Assembly: GCF_020532645.1 (NCBI RefSeq)
Contig: NZ_JAJAUZ010000014.1
Location: 82,783-146,782, forward strand
Reading direction: 5' to 3'
Length of the DNA: 64,000 nt
DNA from: Streptomyces bambusae
Lineage (GTDB): Bacteria > Actinomycetota > Actinomycetes > Streptomycetales > Streptomycetaceae
Shown here: positions 15,934 through 24,196 of the stretch, piece by piece
Numbering within the stretch: the stretch's first letter is position 1
Layout of the letters: every line of letters starts with the position of its first letter
Position numbers and translations under genes: made by a program
Notes under the pieces: model-generated
Seen by the model: only the letters and a program-made list of their open reading frames with translations
What the model was told of the DNA's origin: nothing
Database searches by the model: none

Positions 15934-16905
15934 ATGACCGCAACCGCGACCGAGACCGCGCACCGCCCGGCCACCGCGCACCGCGTGGCCCGCTCGCTCG
16001 ACGACCTGGTGGGCGGCACCCCGCTGCTCCGGGTGGACCTGCCCGGACTGCCCGACGGCAGCCGGCTGCTGGCCAAACTGGAACTGTTCAACCCGCTCGC
16101 CAGCGTCAAGGACCGGCCCGCGCTCTACATGCTCCGGCACGCCGAGGAGACCGGGCTGCTGCCCGCCGGCGGCGGCGGGACCGTCATCGAGTGCTCGTCC
16201 GGCTCCACCGGCATCTCGCTCGCCGCGCTGTGCGCCGCCCGCGGCCACCGCTGCATCATCGTGATGCCCGACAACGCCACCGAGGAACGCCGGCTGATCC
16301 TGCGGGAACTCGGCGCCGAGGTCATCTCCGTCGACCACCGCGACGGCCTGCCCGCCGCCTGGGCGTACGCCGAGGAACTCCAGCGCTCGATGCCCGGCTC
16401 GTTCCTCCCGCACCAGGACGAGAACCCCGCCAACACCCGCGCCCACTACGAGACCACCGGCCCCGAGATCTGGGAGGCCACCGGCGGCGACATCGACGTC
16501 CTGGTCTGCGGCGTCGGCACCGGCGGCACCCTCATGGGCACCGCCCGTTACCTCCGCGAACGCCTCCCGGACCTGCGCGTCGTCGCCGTCGAACCGGCCC
16601 GCTCGGCCGTCCTGTCCGGCGGCGAGCCCGGCCCCCACGGCATCCCCGGCATCGGCGCCGGCTACATCTCCGCGCTCACCGACACCGCCCTCATCGACGA
16701 GGTCGTCCCCGTCGCCGACGAGGCCGCGGCCGCCGCCGCCCACGAGATCACCCGCGCCACCGGCCTGCTCGTCGGCATCTCCTCCGGAGCCGCCGCCTGG
16801 GCGAGCCGGCACGTCGCCGCCGGCCTCGGCCGGCCCGCCACCGTCGTCACCGTCTTCCCCGACACCGGCGAGCGCTACCTCTCCACCGCCCGCGCCGCCC
16901 TCTGA
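15934..16905 (+). CDS. Cysteine-synthase-like PLP enzyme, copy 2, with altered substrate loop
   Basis: 323 aa. PLP lysine K59 in NPLASVKDRPA and glycine loop GVGTGGTLMGTARY are intact, but the substrate-carboxylate loop reads SSGSTG instead of TSGNTG (in copy 1 it is canonical). The asparagine changed here normally contacts the aminoacrylate intermediate, so a different amino acid or donor is likely. Same length and C-terminal FPDTGERYLS end as copy 1 (LPDTGERYVS), so they are paralogues. It follows the aldolase by 33 nt and precedes the amidotransferase gene. Confidence 0.9.
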   Translation: MTATATETAHRPATAHRVARSLDDLVGGTPLLRVDLPGLPDGSRLLAKLELFNPLASVKDRPALYMLRHAEETGLLPAGGGGTVIECSSGSTGISLAALCAARGHRCIIVMPDNATEERRLILRELGAEVISVDHRDGLPAAWAYAEELQRSMPGSFLPHQDENPANTRAHYETTGPEIWEATGGDIDVLVCGVGTGGTLMGTARYLRERLPDLRVVAVEPARSAVLSGGEPGPHGIPGIGAGYISALTDTALIDEVVPVADEAAAAAAHEITRATGLLVGISSGAAAWASRHVAAGLGRPATVVTVFPDTGERYLSTARAAL

Positions 16906-17014
16906 CCCCCGCCTTCCGGGTCCGGTCCGCCCCCGCCGGACCCGGAAGACCGGGCACGCACCCCCCGCACTGCGCACCGACCCCTCCCCGCCCCGGACAG
17001 AGAGACGTGTTGGC

Positions 17015-18829
17015 ATGTGCCGCATCCACGGATACTTCAACGCCACGGCCGGCGCCCAGGAGCTGCGCACGGTCGCCGCCCTGCAGCGCCACGGCGGCCC
17101 CGACGGCACCGGTCAGCTGACCGCTCCCCGCTGGGGCCTGGGCAACAACCGCCTCGCCCTCGTCGACCTCGACGGCGGCGCCCAGCCCTACGGCCGGGGC
17201 GGCCCCGTCCAGGTCGTCTTCAACGGCGAGATCTACAACCACAACGAGCTCCGCCGCACCCTCGAAGGCAAGGGCCACACCTTCGCCGACCGCTGCGACG
17301 GCTCGATCCTGCCCGCCCTCTACGAGGAGTACGGCGACGCCTTCACCGAGCACCTGGAAGGCATGTACGCCGTCGCCCTGCTCGACCTGCGCGCCGCCGC
17401 CCCCCGGCTGCTCCTCGCCACCGACCACATCGGCATGAAGCCGCTCTACTACCGGTGGGACCCGGCGGCCCGCTCCCTGCACTTCGCCTCCGAACTGCCC
17501 GCCCTCCTCGGCTTCGGCGGCCTCCCGCACCGCGCCGACCCCCGCGGCCTCGACGCGTACCTCGCCACCCGCACCCCGTTCGGCACCGCCACCATGTACG
17601 ACGGCATCAGCGTGCTGGCCCCCGCCACCACCCTCAGCTGCGTCCTCGGCGAACTGCCCCGCACCACCACCCGCACCCCCGCCCCGCCCCCGTCCCCCCG
17701 GCTGCTCAGCCCCGCCCTGGAGGACCACGCCCTCGACGTCCGCCGCACCCTGCGCGCCGAGGTCGCCCGGATGCTCCAGGCCGACGTGCCCGTCGCCGTC
17801 ATCACCTCCGGCGGCCTCGACTCCAGCCTGATCACCGCGCTCGCCGCCGAACACGGCGGCCCCCTGCACTCGTTCAACATCGCCTACCGCGGCACCTGGC
17901 CCTTCGACGAACGCCACTACGCCCGCGAGGTCGCCGACCACACCGGCACCGTCCACCACCAGATCGAGATCGACCCGGCCGCCTTCCCGCAGCTCATCGA
18001 GGACACCGTCGCGAGCCTCGGGCAGCCCAACGCCGACCCCATCACCCTCAGCTCGTACGCCCTGTTCGCCGCCGTCCGCGCAGCCGGCTTCAAGGCCGTG
18101 CTCACCGGCGACGCCGCCGACGAGGTGTTCGGCGGCTACGACCGGATGCGGCACGCCGCCACCGCCGCCGCCTCCGGGCGCGCCTGGGCCGACGCCTACC
18201 TCGACCACCTCGCCGTCCTCCCGGCCCGGCTGCGCCACACCCTCTACACGCCCGAGTACCGCGCGTTCGTCCAGGACACCCCCGTCATCGCGCCGGAGGC
18301 CACGGCCGCCCTGCTGCACGGCGAGGACACCGTCCAGCGCCGCATCACCGACTTCGAACTCGGGCAGCGGCTGCCCGCCTACCACCTGCGCCGCGTCGAC
18401 CACCTCAGCATGGCCCACTCCGTCGAGGCCCGGCTGCCGTTCTGCCAGCCGCGCGTCGTCGCACTCGGCCGCCGGCTCCCCGACCGGCTGCGCATCCACC
18501 TCGGCCAGGTCAAGCGCACCCTGTACGCGGCCTCCGACGGGCTGCTTCCCGCAGGCGTCCTGCAGCGGCCCAAGCAGCCGTTCACCCTGCCGGTCACCGC
18601 GATGCTCGCGCCCGGCACCCCGCTGTGGGAGTACGCCCGCGACACCCTGCACCCGGCGGCCGTCGCCGCCGGCGGGCAGCTCGCCCCCGACGCCGTCGAC
18701 GGCCTGTTCCGCCGCCAGGCCCAGGCGCCCGACGACACCACCGCCCTCACCCTGTGGGCGCTGCTCGTCCACGAGGTGTGGCGGGCTTCCCTGCCCGCCA
18801 CCCGCCGGCTCGTGGGGGCCGCCGCGTGA
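17015..18829 (+). CDS. Asparagine synthase-type glutamine amidotransferase
   Basis: 604 aa. Cys2 (MCRIHGYF) is the N-terminal glutaminase nucleophile, with RHGGPDGTG and NGEIYNHNELR from the same domain (about 1-200). The synthetase domain has the PP-loop SGGLDSS (S265-S271) and LTGDAADEVFGGYDRM, followed by VEARLPF. All key residues are present, so it should transfer ammonia to a carboxylate activated as acyl-AMP, giving an amide. Beta-lactam synthetases share the fold but lack Cys2, arguing against ring closure as its role. Biosynthetic rather than housekeeping, given its place between pathway genes. Confidence 0.92.
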   Translation: MCRIHGYFNATAGAQELRTVAALQRHGGPDGTGQLTAPRWGLGNNRLALVDLDGGAQPYGRGGPVQVVFNGEIYNHNELRRTLEGKGHTFADRCDGSILPALYEEYGDAFTEHLEGMYAVALLDLRAAAPRLLLATDHIGMKPLYYRWDPAARSLHFASELPALLGFGGLPHRADPRGLDAYLATRTPFGTATMYDGISVLAPATTLSCVLGELPRTTTRTPAPPPSPRLLSPALEDHALDVRRTLRAEVARMLQADVPVAVITSGGLDSSLITALAAEHGGPLHSFNIAYRGTWPFDERHYAREVADHTGTVHHQIEIDPAAFPQLIEDTVASLGQPNADPITLSSYALFAAVRAAGFKAVLTGDAADEVFGGYDRMRHAATAAASGRAWADAYLDHLAVLPARLRHTLYTPEYRAFVQDTPVIAPEATAALLHGEDTVQRRITDFELGQRLPAYHLRRVDHLSMAHSVEARLPFCQPRVVALGRRLPDRLRIHLGQVKRTLYAASDGLLPAGVLQRPKQPFTLPVTAMLAPGTPLWEYARDTLHPAAVAAGGQLAPDAVDGLFRRQAQAPDDTTALTLWALLVHEVWRASLPATRRLVGAAA

Positions 18830-19878
18830 CCGGACACCTCGCCCACGCCGCGGGCAGCCCCTGCCCCACCGTCGTCCTCGACGCGAGAACGGTCGCCGCC
18901 GCCGAGGACGCCCTCCTCGCCGACCTCGCCGCCGTCCGCGGCCGGCTCGCCGACACCGGCCACGCCCACGTCCTGAAGATGGCCCTGGTCCGCCCCGCCG
19001 AACACCCCATGTTCGACCTCGACTACCGCTTCGCGCAGGCCCTGCCCGGCGGCCACGACCGCTTCGACCTGCGCGGCTCCTGCGGCCACTCGATCCTCGC
19101 CGCCGTGGTCGCCGCGGCCCGGGGCGGCATGCTGCCGCCGCTCGCCGCCGGCGCCCGGATCCGGGTCCGGGTCCTCAACACCGCGGACAGCGTCGTCTGC
19201 GACGTCGACGACACCGGCCCCGACGGCGCCCGCTTCACCGTCAGCTTCGTCCAGACCCGCCCGGTGCCCTTCACCGAGCTGCTGCTCGCCGGGGAGCCCC
19301 GGACGAAACTGACGGTGGGCGGCGTGCCGCACGAGGTGTCGCTGGTGTCCGCCGGCAACCCGTACGTCTTCACCGACGCCCGGCACCTCGGCATCGACAC
19401 CCCCGACGCCCTGTTCGCCGCCGGCGACGGGCTGTTCGAGCAGCTGGTCGCGATCCGCCTGGCCGCCGCCGGACGCCTCGGCCTGCCGCTCACCGGCGCC
19501 TTCCCGAAGGTCGCGGCCCTGCTCCCGGCCCACGGCGGCGGCCTCGCGGCCCGCGCCGTCTCCGTCCCGGCCTGGCACCCCACCCTCGCGCTCACCGGCG
19601 CGATCTGCCTCGGCGCCGCCGCCGCCATCCCCGGCACCCTCCCCTGGGAACTCGCCCGGGAGAGCGGGCACACCGCCGGCGCCCTCGCCCTGCACACCCC
19701 CGGCGGCCGCACCGCGGTCACCGCCGCGGCCGGCGACAGCCCGCACGGACCGGCCCTCACCTGGGCCAGCGTCGCGGACAAGCACGTCAGCTACCACGGA
19801 ACAGTCCAGCTCACCCCGCCGCTGCGGCGGGAACCGAAGGAGGTCGCCCCGTGCCGGGCACTGTCAACGGCAGCCTGA
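18826..19878 (+). CDS. PrpF-family (aconitate-type) cis-trans isomerase/tautomerase
   Basis: 350 aa diaminopimelate-epimerase fold, closest in pattern to PrpF/4-oxalomesaconate tautomerases: DYRFAQ, then DLRGSCGHSILAAVV with Cys86, LNTADSVVCDV, VSAGNPYVFTDARHLGID, FPKVAALL, and HPTLALTGAICLGAAAAI with Cys261. The two cysteines would be the acid/base pair of the fold. Predicted role: move or isomerise a double bond in an unsaturated polycarboxylate, probably downstream of the HpcH-type aldolase. GTG start overlaps the amidotransferase stop, and its 3' end overlaps the next gene by 28 bp. Amino-acid epimerisation is the main alternative. Confidence 0.75.
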   Translation: MTGHLAHAAGSPCPTVVLDARTVAAAEDALLADLAAVRGRLADTGHAHVLKMALVRPAEHPMFDLDYRFAQALPGGHDRFDLRGSCGHSILAAVVAAARGGMLPPLAAGARIRVRVLNTADSVVCDVDDTGPDGARFTVSFVQTRPVPFTELLLAGEPRTKLTVGGVPHEVSLVSAGNPYVFTDARHLGIDTPDALFAAGDGLFEQLVAIRLAAAGRLGLPLTGAFPKVAALLPAHGGGLAARAVSVPAWHPTLALTGAICLGAAAAIPGTLPWELARESGHTAGALALHTPGGRTAVTAAAGDSPHGPALTWASVADKHVSYHGTVQLTPPLRREPKEVAPCRALSTAA

Positions 19879-20999
19879 CCAGCACCCTCACGCCGGCGCT
19901 GCGGGCCCGCCTCGCCGAGGCGGCGGCGGAGAGCGCCCGCACCGGTCGCCCCGACCGCGAGGTCCTCGGCCTGCTGCGGCAGTCGGGCCTGCTGGCCACC
20001 GCCGTCCCGCGCGAGCACGGCGGCGCCGGCGGCGACGGCGCCCAGGTCAACCGGGTCGTCGAACGCATCGCGGCCGACAACCCGTCCGTGGCGATCATCG
20101 CGTTCCAGCACTTCGCCGTCAGCGCCCGGATCGCCGAATGGGGCACCGACGAGCAGAAGCAGCGGCTGCTGCCCGCCCTCGCCGACGGCACCGTGCTCGC
20201 CGCCTCCGCATGGAGCGAGACCGGCGCCGGCGCCGCCAAACGCAACCTCGCCAGCACCGGAATCCGGCGCGACGACGGCTCCTGGGTGCTGCACGGCACC
20301 AAGGCCTTCACCACCGGCGCCGGCGTCGCCGACCTCTACCTCGTCCTCGTCAGCACCGGCGCACCCGCCGCCGACGCGGCCCCCGGGGAGCCCGAAGCCC
20401 CCGCCGCCGTCTACGGGGCCGCCGGCCAGACCTTCTTCCTCGTCGACGCCGCCAACCCCGGCATCGCCCCGCAGCCCGGCCCCGGCCTGCTCGGCATGCG
20501 CGGCTCCGCCACCGGCATCGTCCGCCTCACCGAATGTGCCGTCGGCGACGACAGCCGGCTCGGCCCGCAGGGCGCGGCCACCGAGATCATCGCCGGTGTC
20601 CGGCGCTCCGGCGCCACCCTCGGCGCCGTGTCCGTCGGCATCGCCGAAGCCGCCCTCGACCACGGGCTGCGGCACGCCGCCCGGCTGGGCCTGCTGTCCG
20701 AACCGGCCGTGTCCCACCGGCTCGCCGACCTCGCCGCCCGCCTCGAATCGGCCCGCGCCCTCGTCGAACGGGCCGGCGCCCGCACCGCCCCCGACCCCGG
20801 CCTGACCACCCTCTACAGCAAGCTGCATGCCTCCACGACGGCAGAGGACATCTGCCTCGACGTCGCCCGTCTGACGGGCTCCACCGGATACCTCGGGGAC
20901 GACACCGCAGCCCGGCTCTTCGCCGACGCCCGCGGCATCGCCCTGATGGGCCCGGCCAACCCCCTGTGCCGAGAACTGGCGGTGACCTCATGGAACTGA
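19851..20999 (+). CDS. Acyl-CoA dehydrogenase-like flavoprotein
   Basis: 382 aa, standard ACAD length. N-terminal helices (LGLLRQSGLLATAVPREHGGAGG in family order), SAWSETGAG (flavin site), WVLHGTKAFTTGAGVADLYLV, LGMRGSATGIVRLTEC, and the C-terminal helical bundle ending SKLHASTTAEDICLDVARLTGSTGYL. The base position normally occupied by Glu near the C-terminus is not clear by eye. It could desaturate a carrier- or CoA-bound acyl chain or oxidise a heterocycle. GTG start at 19851 has a strong AAGGAGGTCGCCCC site inside the preceding gene. Confidence 0.87.
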   Translation: MPGTVNGSLTSTLTPALRARLAEAAAESARTGRPDREVLGLLRQSGLLATAVPREHGGAGGDGAQVNRVVERIAADNPSVAIIAFQHFAVSARIAEWGTDEQKQRLLPALADGTVLAASAWSETGAGAAKRNLASTGIRRDDGSWVLHGTKAFTTGAGVADLYLVLVSTGAPAADAAPGEPEAPAAVYGAAGQTFFLVDAANPGIAPQPGPGLLGMRGSATGIVRLTECAVGDDSRLGPQGAATEIIAGVRRSGATLGAVSVGIAEAALDHGLRHAARLGLLSEPAVSHRLADLAARLESARALVERAGARTAPDPGLTTLYSKLHASTTAEDICLDVARLTGSTGYLGDDTAARLFADARGIALMGPANPLCRELAVTSWN

Positions 21000-22417
21000 A
21001 CCCAGCACCCGACCACGCCCCGCAGGCCGGACGGCCCGCGCCCGACCTCGTCGTCACCGGCCGGCGCATCGTCACCCCCGACGGGGTGCGGCCCGGCGCC
21101 GTGCACATCCGCGACGGGCGGATCACCGCCGTCGAGGACACCGACACCGCACCCCCGGCCGCCCCCCGGATCGACGCCGGCGACCAGTACGTGCTGCCCG
21201 GCCTGATCGACTCCCACGTCCACTTCCGCACCCCCGGACTCACCCACAAGGAGGACTGGGAGCACGGCAGCCGGGCGGCCGTCACCGGCGGCTTCACCAC
21301 CGTCATCGACATGCCCAACACCCGGCCGGCCACCAACAGCCCCGAACTGCTCCTCGCCAAGGCCGACGAGATCGCCGGCCGCTCCCTCGTCGACCACCGC
21401 TTCCACATCGGCCTCGACCCCGAGCGCCCCGAACTCCTCGCCGAACTCGACCCGGCCGTCGCCACCAGCTCCAAGATCTTCATGGCCGGCCACCACACCG
21501 CCCCCAACGTCGTCCGCGACTTCGCCACCCTGGAGAAGGCGTTCGCGGCCGCCGCCCAGGGCGGGGTGCAGCTCGTCCTGCACGCCGAGGACGACGAGCT
21601 CTTCTCCCTCCTCGACGGCTGGTGGGGCGCCCCCGGCAGCTACCGCGAGTACGAGGCCCGCCGCCCCCGCAGCGCCGGCATCGTCGCCGTCGCCAAGGTC
21701 CTCGAACTCGTCCGCCGGCACGGCACGAAGGCCCACATCCTGCACCTGTCCAGCGCCGAGGAAGCCGACCTGGTGTGCGCCGCCCGCGCCGCCGGACTGC
21801 CCGTCTCCTTCGAGGTCACCGGCCACCACCTGGCGTTCACCGACGAGGACACCGCCCGCCTCGGCGCCCGCACCCGCCTCTCCCCCTCCATCCGCTCCCG
21901 CACCGACCAGGAGCGCCTCTGGGACGCCGTACGGGAAGCCCAGTCGGCCACCATCGGCAGCGACCACGCCCCGCACACCATCGAGGAGAAGACCCGGTCC
22001 GTGCAGGACTCGCCGCCCGGGCTGCCCGGCGTGCAGGAACTGGCCGTCGGCGTGTGGACCGGCCTCTGCCGCCGCCGGCGCAGCCAGGACAACTCCGACC
22101 GCGCCGCCGAACTCCTCGCCCGCTGCCTCGGATCCGGGCCCGCCGACCTGTTCGAGCTGCCCGGCAAGGGCCGCATCGCCCCCGGCGCCGACGCCGACCT
22201 CGCCTTCCTCGACCCCGGCGCCACCTGGATGATGTCCGCCGCCGACGTCCGCTCCAAGTGCGGCTGGTCCGCGTACGAAGGCTGGACGTTCACCGGCCGG
22301 ATCACCCGCACCCTGCGGGCCGGCCGGACCGTGTGGGACCTCGCCACCGGCGCGTACGGCGCCTACGACGGCCGCTTCCTCGCCGGCCCGGCACCGGAAG
22401 GGGACCGCCGTGGCTGA
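20990..22417 (+). CDS. Dihydroorotase/hydantoinase-like cyclic amidohydrolase
   Basis: 475 aa. Metal motif DSHVHFRTPGLTHKEDWEHGS, the probable carboxylated lysine in TSSKIFMAGHH, HAEDDELF, HILHLSS, and GSDHAPHTIEEK: the full metal set of the DHOase/allantoinase/dihydropyrimidinase group. These enzymes close or open cyclic ureides and imides. In this run of anabolic genes, ring closure of a carbamoyl- or amide-bearing amino acid is the more attractive reading. ATG overlaps the upstream stop by 10 nt. It is not next to other pyrimidine genes, so housekeeping DHOase is unlikely. Confidence 0.87.
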   Translation: MELNPAPDHAPQAGRPAPDLVVTGRRIVTPDGVRPGAVHIRDGRITAVEDTDTAPPAAPRIDAGDQYVLPGLIDSHVHFRTPGLTHKEDWEHGSRAAVTGGFTTVIDMPNTRPATNSPELLLAKADEIAGRSLVDHRFHIGLDPERPELLAELDPAVATSSKIFMAGHHTAPNVVRDFATLEKAFAAAAQGGVQLVLHAEDDELFSLLDGWWGAPGSYREYEARRPRSAGIVAVAKVLELVRRHGTKAHILHLSSAEEADLVCAARAAGLPVSFEVTGHHLAFTDEDTARLGARTRLSPSIRSRTDQERLWDAVREAQSATIGSDHAPHTIEEKTRSVQDSPPGLPGVQELAVGVWTGLCRRRRSQDNSDRAAELLARCLGSGPADLFELPGKGRIAPGADADLAFLDPGATWMMSAADVRSKCGWSAYEGWTFTGRITRTLRAGRTVWDLATGAYGAYDGRFLAGPAPEGDRRG

Positions 22418-23966
22418 CCGCCCGCACGCCGTCGTCGCCGGCGGCGGCATCGGCGGCCTCGCCGCGGCCGCCGCCCTCGCCCGCACCGGCGCCCGCGTCA
22501 CCGTCCTCGAACGCGCCCCGCACACCGGCACGGGCGGCGGCGGCCTCGTCCTCTACGCCAACGGGGTCCGCGCCCTCGACGCCATCAGCCCCGCCCTCGG
22601 CGCCCGGATCCGCGCCGAAGGCCACCTCACCGGCCCCGACGAGACCCGCGTGGTCACCGACCCGCACGGCCGGATCCTCGCCTCCGAAGCCATCGGCGCC
22701 CAGGGCGTGGCGCGCGGCACCCCGCAGATCCCCGTCCTGCGCGCCGTCCTCCAGCAGGCCCTGTACGACGAGGCCACCGCCGCCGGCGCGACCGTCCGCA
22801 CCGGCGCCGCCGTCACCGGCCGCACCCCGCTCCCCGGCGGCGAACGCGCCCACCTCGCCGACGGCACCGCCGTCGACGGCGACCTGCTGATCGCCGCCGA
22901 CGGAATCCACTCCGCACTGCGCCGCGCCCTCCTCGCCGACGGGCCCCCGCAGTACCGCGGCTACACCTCGGTCCGCGGCCGCGCCACCGGCCTGCGGATC
23001 CCGCACCCCGCCCGCGTCGTCAACGGCACCGGCGTCCAGCTGTTCATCTCGCCCGCCGGCCCCGGCGTCCTCTACTGGACCGCCAAGATCACCGCACCGG
23101 CCGGCACCTGGCCCGCCAAGGGCCCCGCCGCCGCCCTCGCCGACCTGCGCGCCGCCACCGCCGACTGGGACGAGGCGGTCCGCCGGCTGCTCGCCGCCAC
23201 CGCCGCCGAGGACACCGTCGTCACCGACATCCACGACCGCGACGCCGCCCCGCACTGGACCGACGGCCGGCTCGCGCTGCTCGGCGACGCCGCCCACCCG
23301 ATGGTCCCGGCCCTCGGCCAGGGCGCCAACATGGCCCTGGAGGACGCCGTCGTCCTCGCCCGCGCCGTCGCCGCCCACCCCGCCGACCCGCCCCGCGCCC
23401 TCGCCGCGTACCAGGCCGCCCGGCTGCCCCGCACCTCCGCCGTCGTCCTGCGCTCCCGCGCCCAGGGCGCCGTCGACCAGGGCGACGGCGCCGCCGGCGC
23501 CCGCCGCCGCGACGACTTGATGCGCACGCAGGGACGCAAGGACATCGACACCGCCGACATCCACGACTGGCACCCCGACCGGCCCGAACCCACCGAAAGG
23601 AACGAAGAGTTGACCGACCGGACCGCACCCGCCGCTGAGCACGACACCCCGCAGTTCCCCGTCCGGTGCACGCCCGGACCGGTCTGGCGGGACTCCAACG
23701 TCCGTACCGGCCCCTCACTCGACAGCCCCGTCGTCCAGCTGCTGCTCCCCGAGGAATGGGTGTCCTACGACGCCGACGGCTGGTCCGAGGGCGACGAGGT
23801 CGTCGAGGGCGAGCACCCCTGCGGGGAGATCACCAGCTCGCTCTGGTTCCGGCTCGCCTCCGGCGGCTGGACCAGCGCCGTCAACTTCGAGCCGTCCGCG
23901 GTCGACGCCATCGTCCCCGGCGGCTCCCGCCAGGCAGCCCCGCTGACCTCGGGCAGCCAGACGTAG
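22410..23966 (+). CDS. FAD monooxygenase fused to a C-terminal SH3-like domain
   Basis: 518 aa in one open frame. Residues 1-395 are a PHBH-type monooxygenase: AGGGIGGLAAAAALARTG (FAD), LLIAADGIHSALRRAL (DG motif), LALLGDAAHPMVPALGQGANMALEDAV (GD motif). After a charged linker (DTADIHDWHPDRPEPTER) comes a domain of about 110 residues, CTPGPVWRDSNVRTGPSLDSPVVQ..., typical of bacterial SH3-like repeats that bind peptides or cell-wall material. A TTG at 23610 with AAAGGAACGAAGAG upstream could start the SH3 part as a separate protein. Both readings, fusion or two products, are possible. The start overlaps the amidohydrolase stop. Confidence 0.85.
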   Translation: MADRPHAVVAGGGIGGLAAAAALARTGARVTVLERAPHTGTGGGGLVLYANGVRALDAISPALGARIRAEGHLTGPDETRVVTDPHGRILASEAIGAQGVARGTPQIPVLRAVLQQALYDEATAAGATVRTGAAVTGRTPLPGGERAHLADGTAVDGDLLIAADGIHSALRRALLADGPPQYRGYTSVRGRATGLRIPHPARVVNGTGVQLFISPAGPGVLYWTAKITAPAGTWPAKGPAAALADLRAATADWDEAVRRLLAATAAEDTVVTDIHDRDAAPHWTDGRLALLGDAAHPMVPALGQGANMALEDAVVLARAVAAHPADPPRALAAYQAARLPRTSAVVLRSRAQGAVDQGDGAAGARRRDDLMRTQGRKDIDTADIHDWHPDRPEPTERNEELTDRTAPAAEHDTPQFPVRCTPGPVWRDSNVRTGPSLDSPVVQLLLPEEWVSYDADGWSEGDEVVEGEHPCGEITSSLWFRLASGGWTSAVNFEPSAVDAIVPGGSRQAAPLTSGSQT

Positions 23967-24196
23967 CCGGCGAACTCGTGCAGCCAGCGCCGCAGCCCCG
24001 GTACGGAAGATCCGCGCATATCGGCAGTCTCCTCGGCTTCGCCCACGGAGATCGCGTTGTCGAGTCCATCCTTGCGCTGTCCGGGGGGCCGTCCTTCTCC
24101 GTCCGTGCGCGATGTGCGCACCTTCGGAGTTGGGCGGGCCCCCGGCGCCGAGCACGATGATCCCTCGTCCGTACGGCGCACCAGCCAGGAGACCTC

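Noticed and set aside
17015..18829. Beta-lactam synthetase
   Set aside because: The N-terminal Cys2 glutaminase nucleophile is present, whereas beta-lactam synthetases have lost it.
23967..24196. Small minus-strand genes in the gap before the second MFS gene
   Set aside because: No ribosome site or recognisable domain; translations are compositional shadows of the flanking genes.
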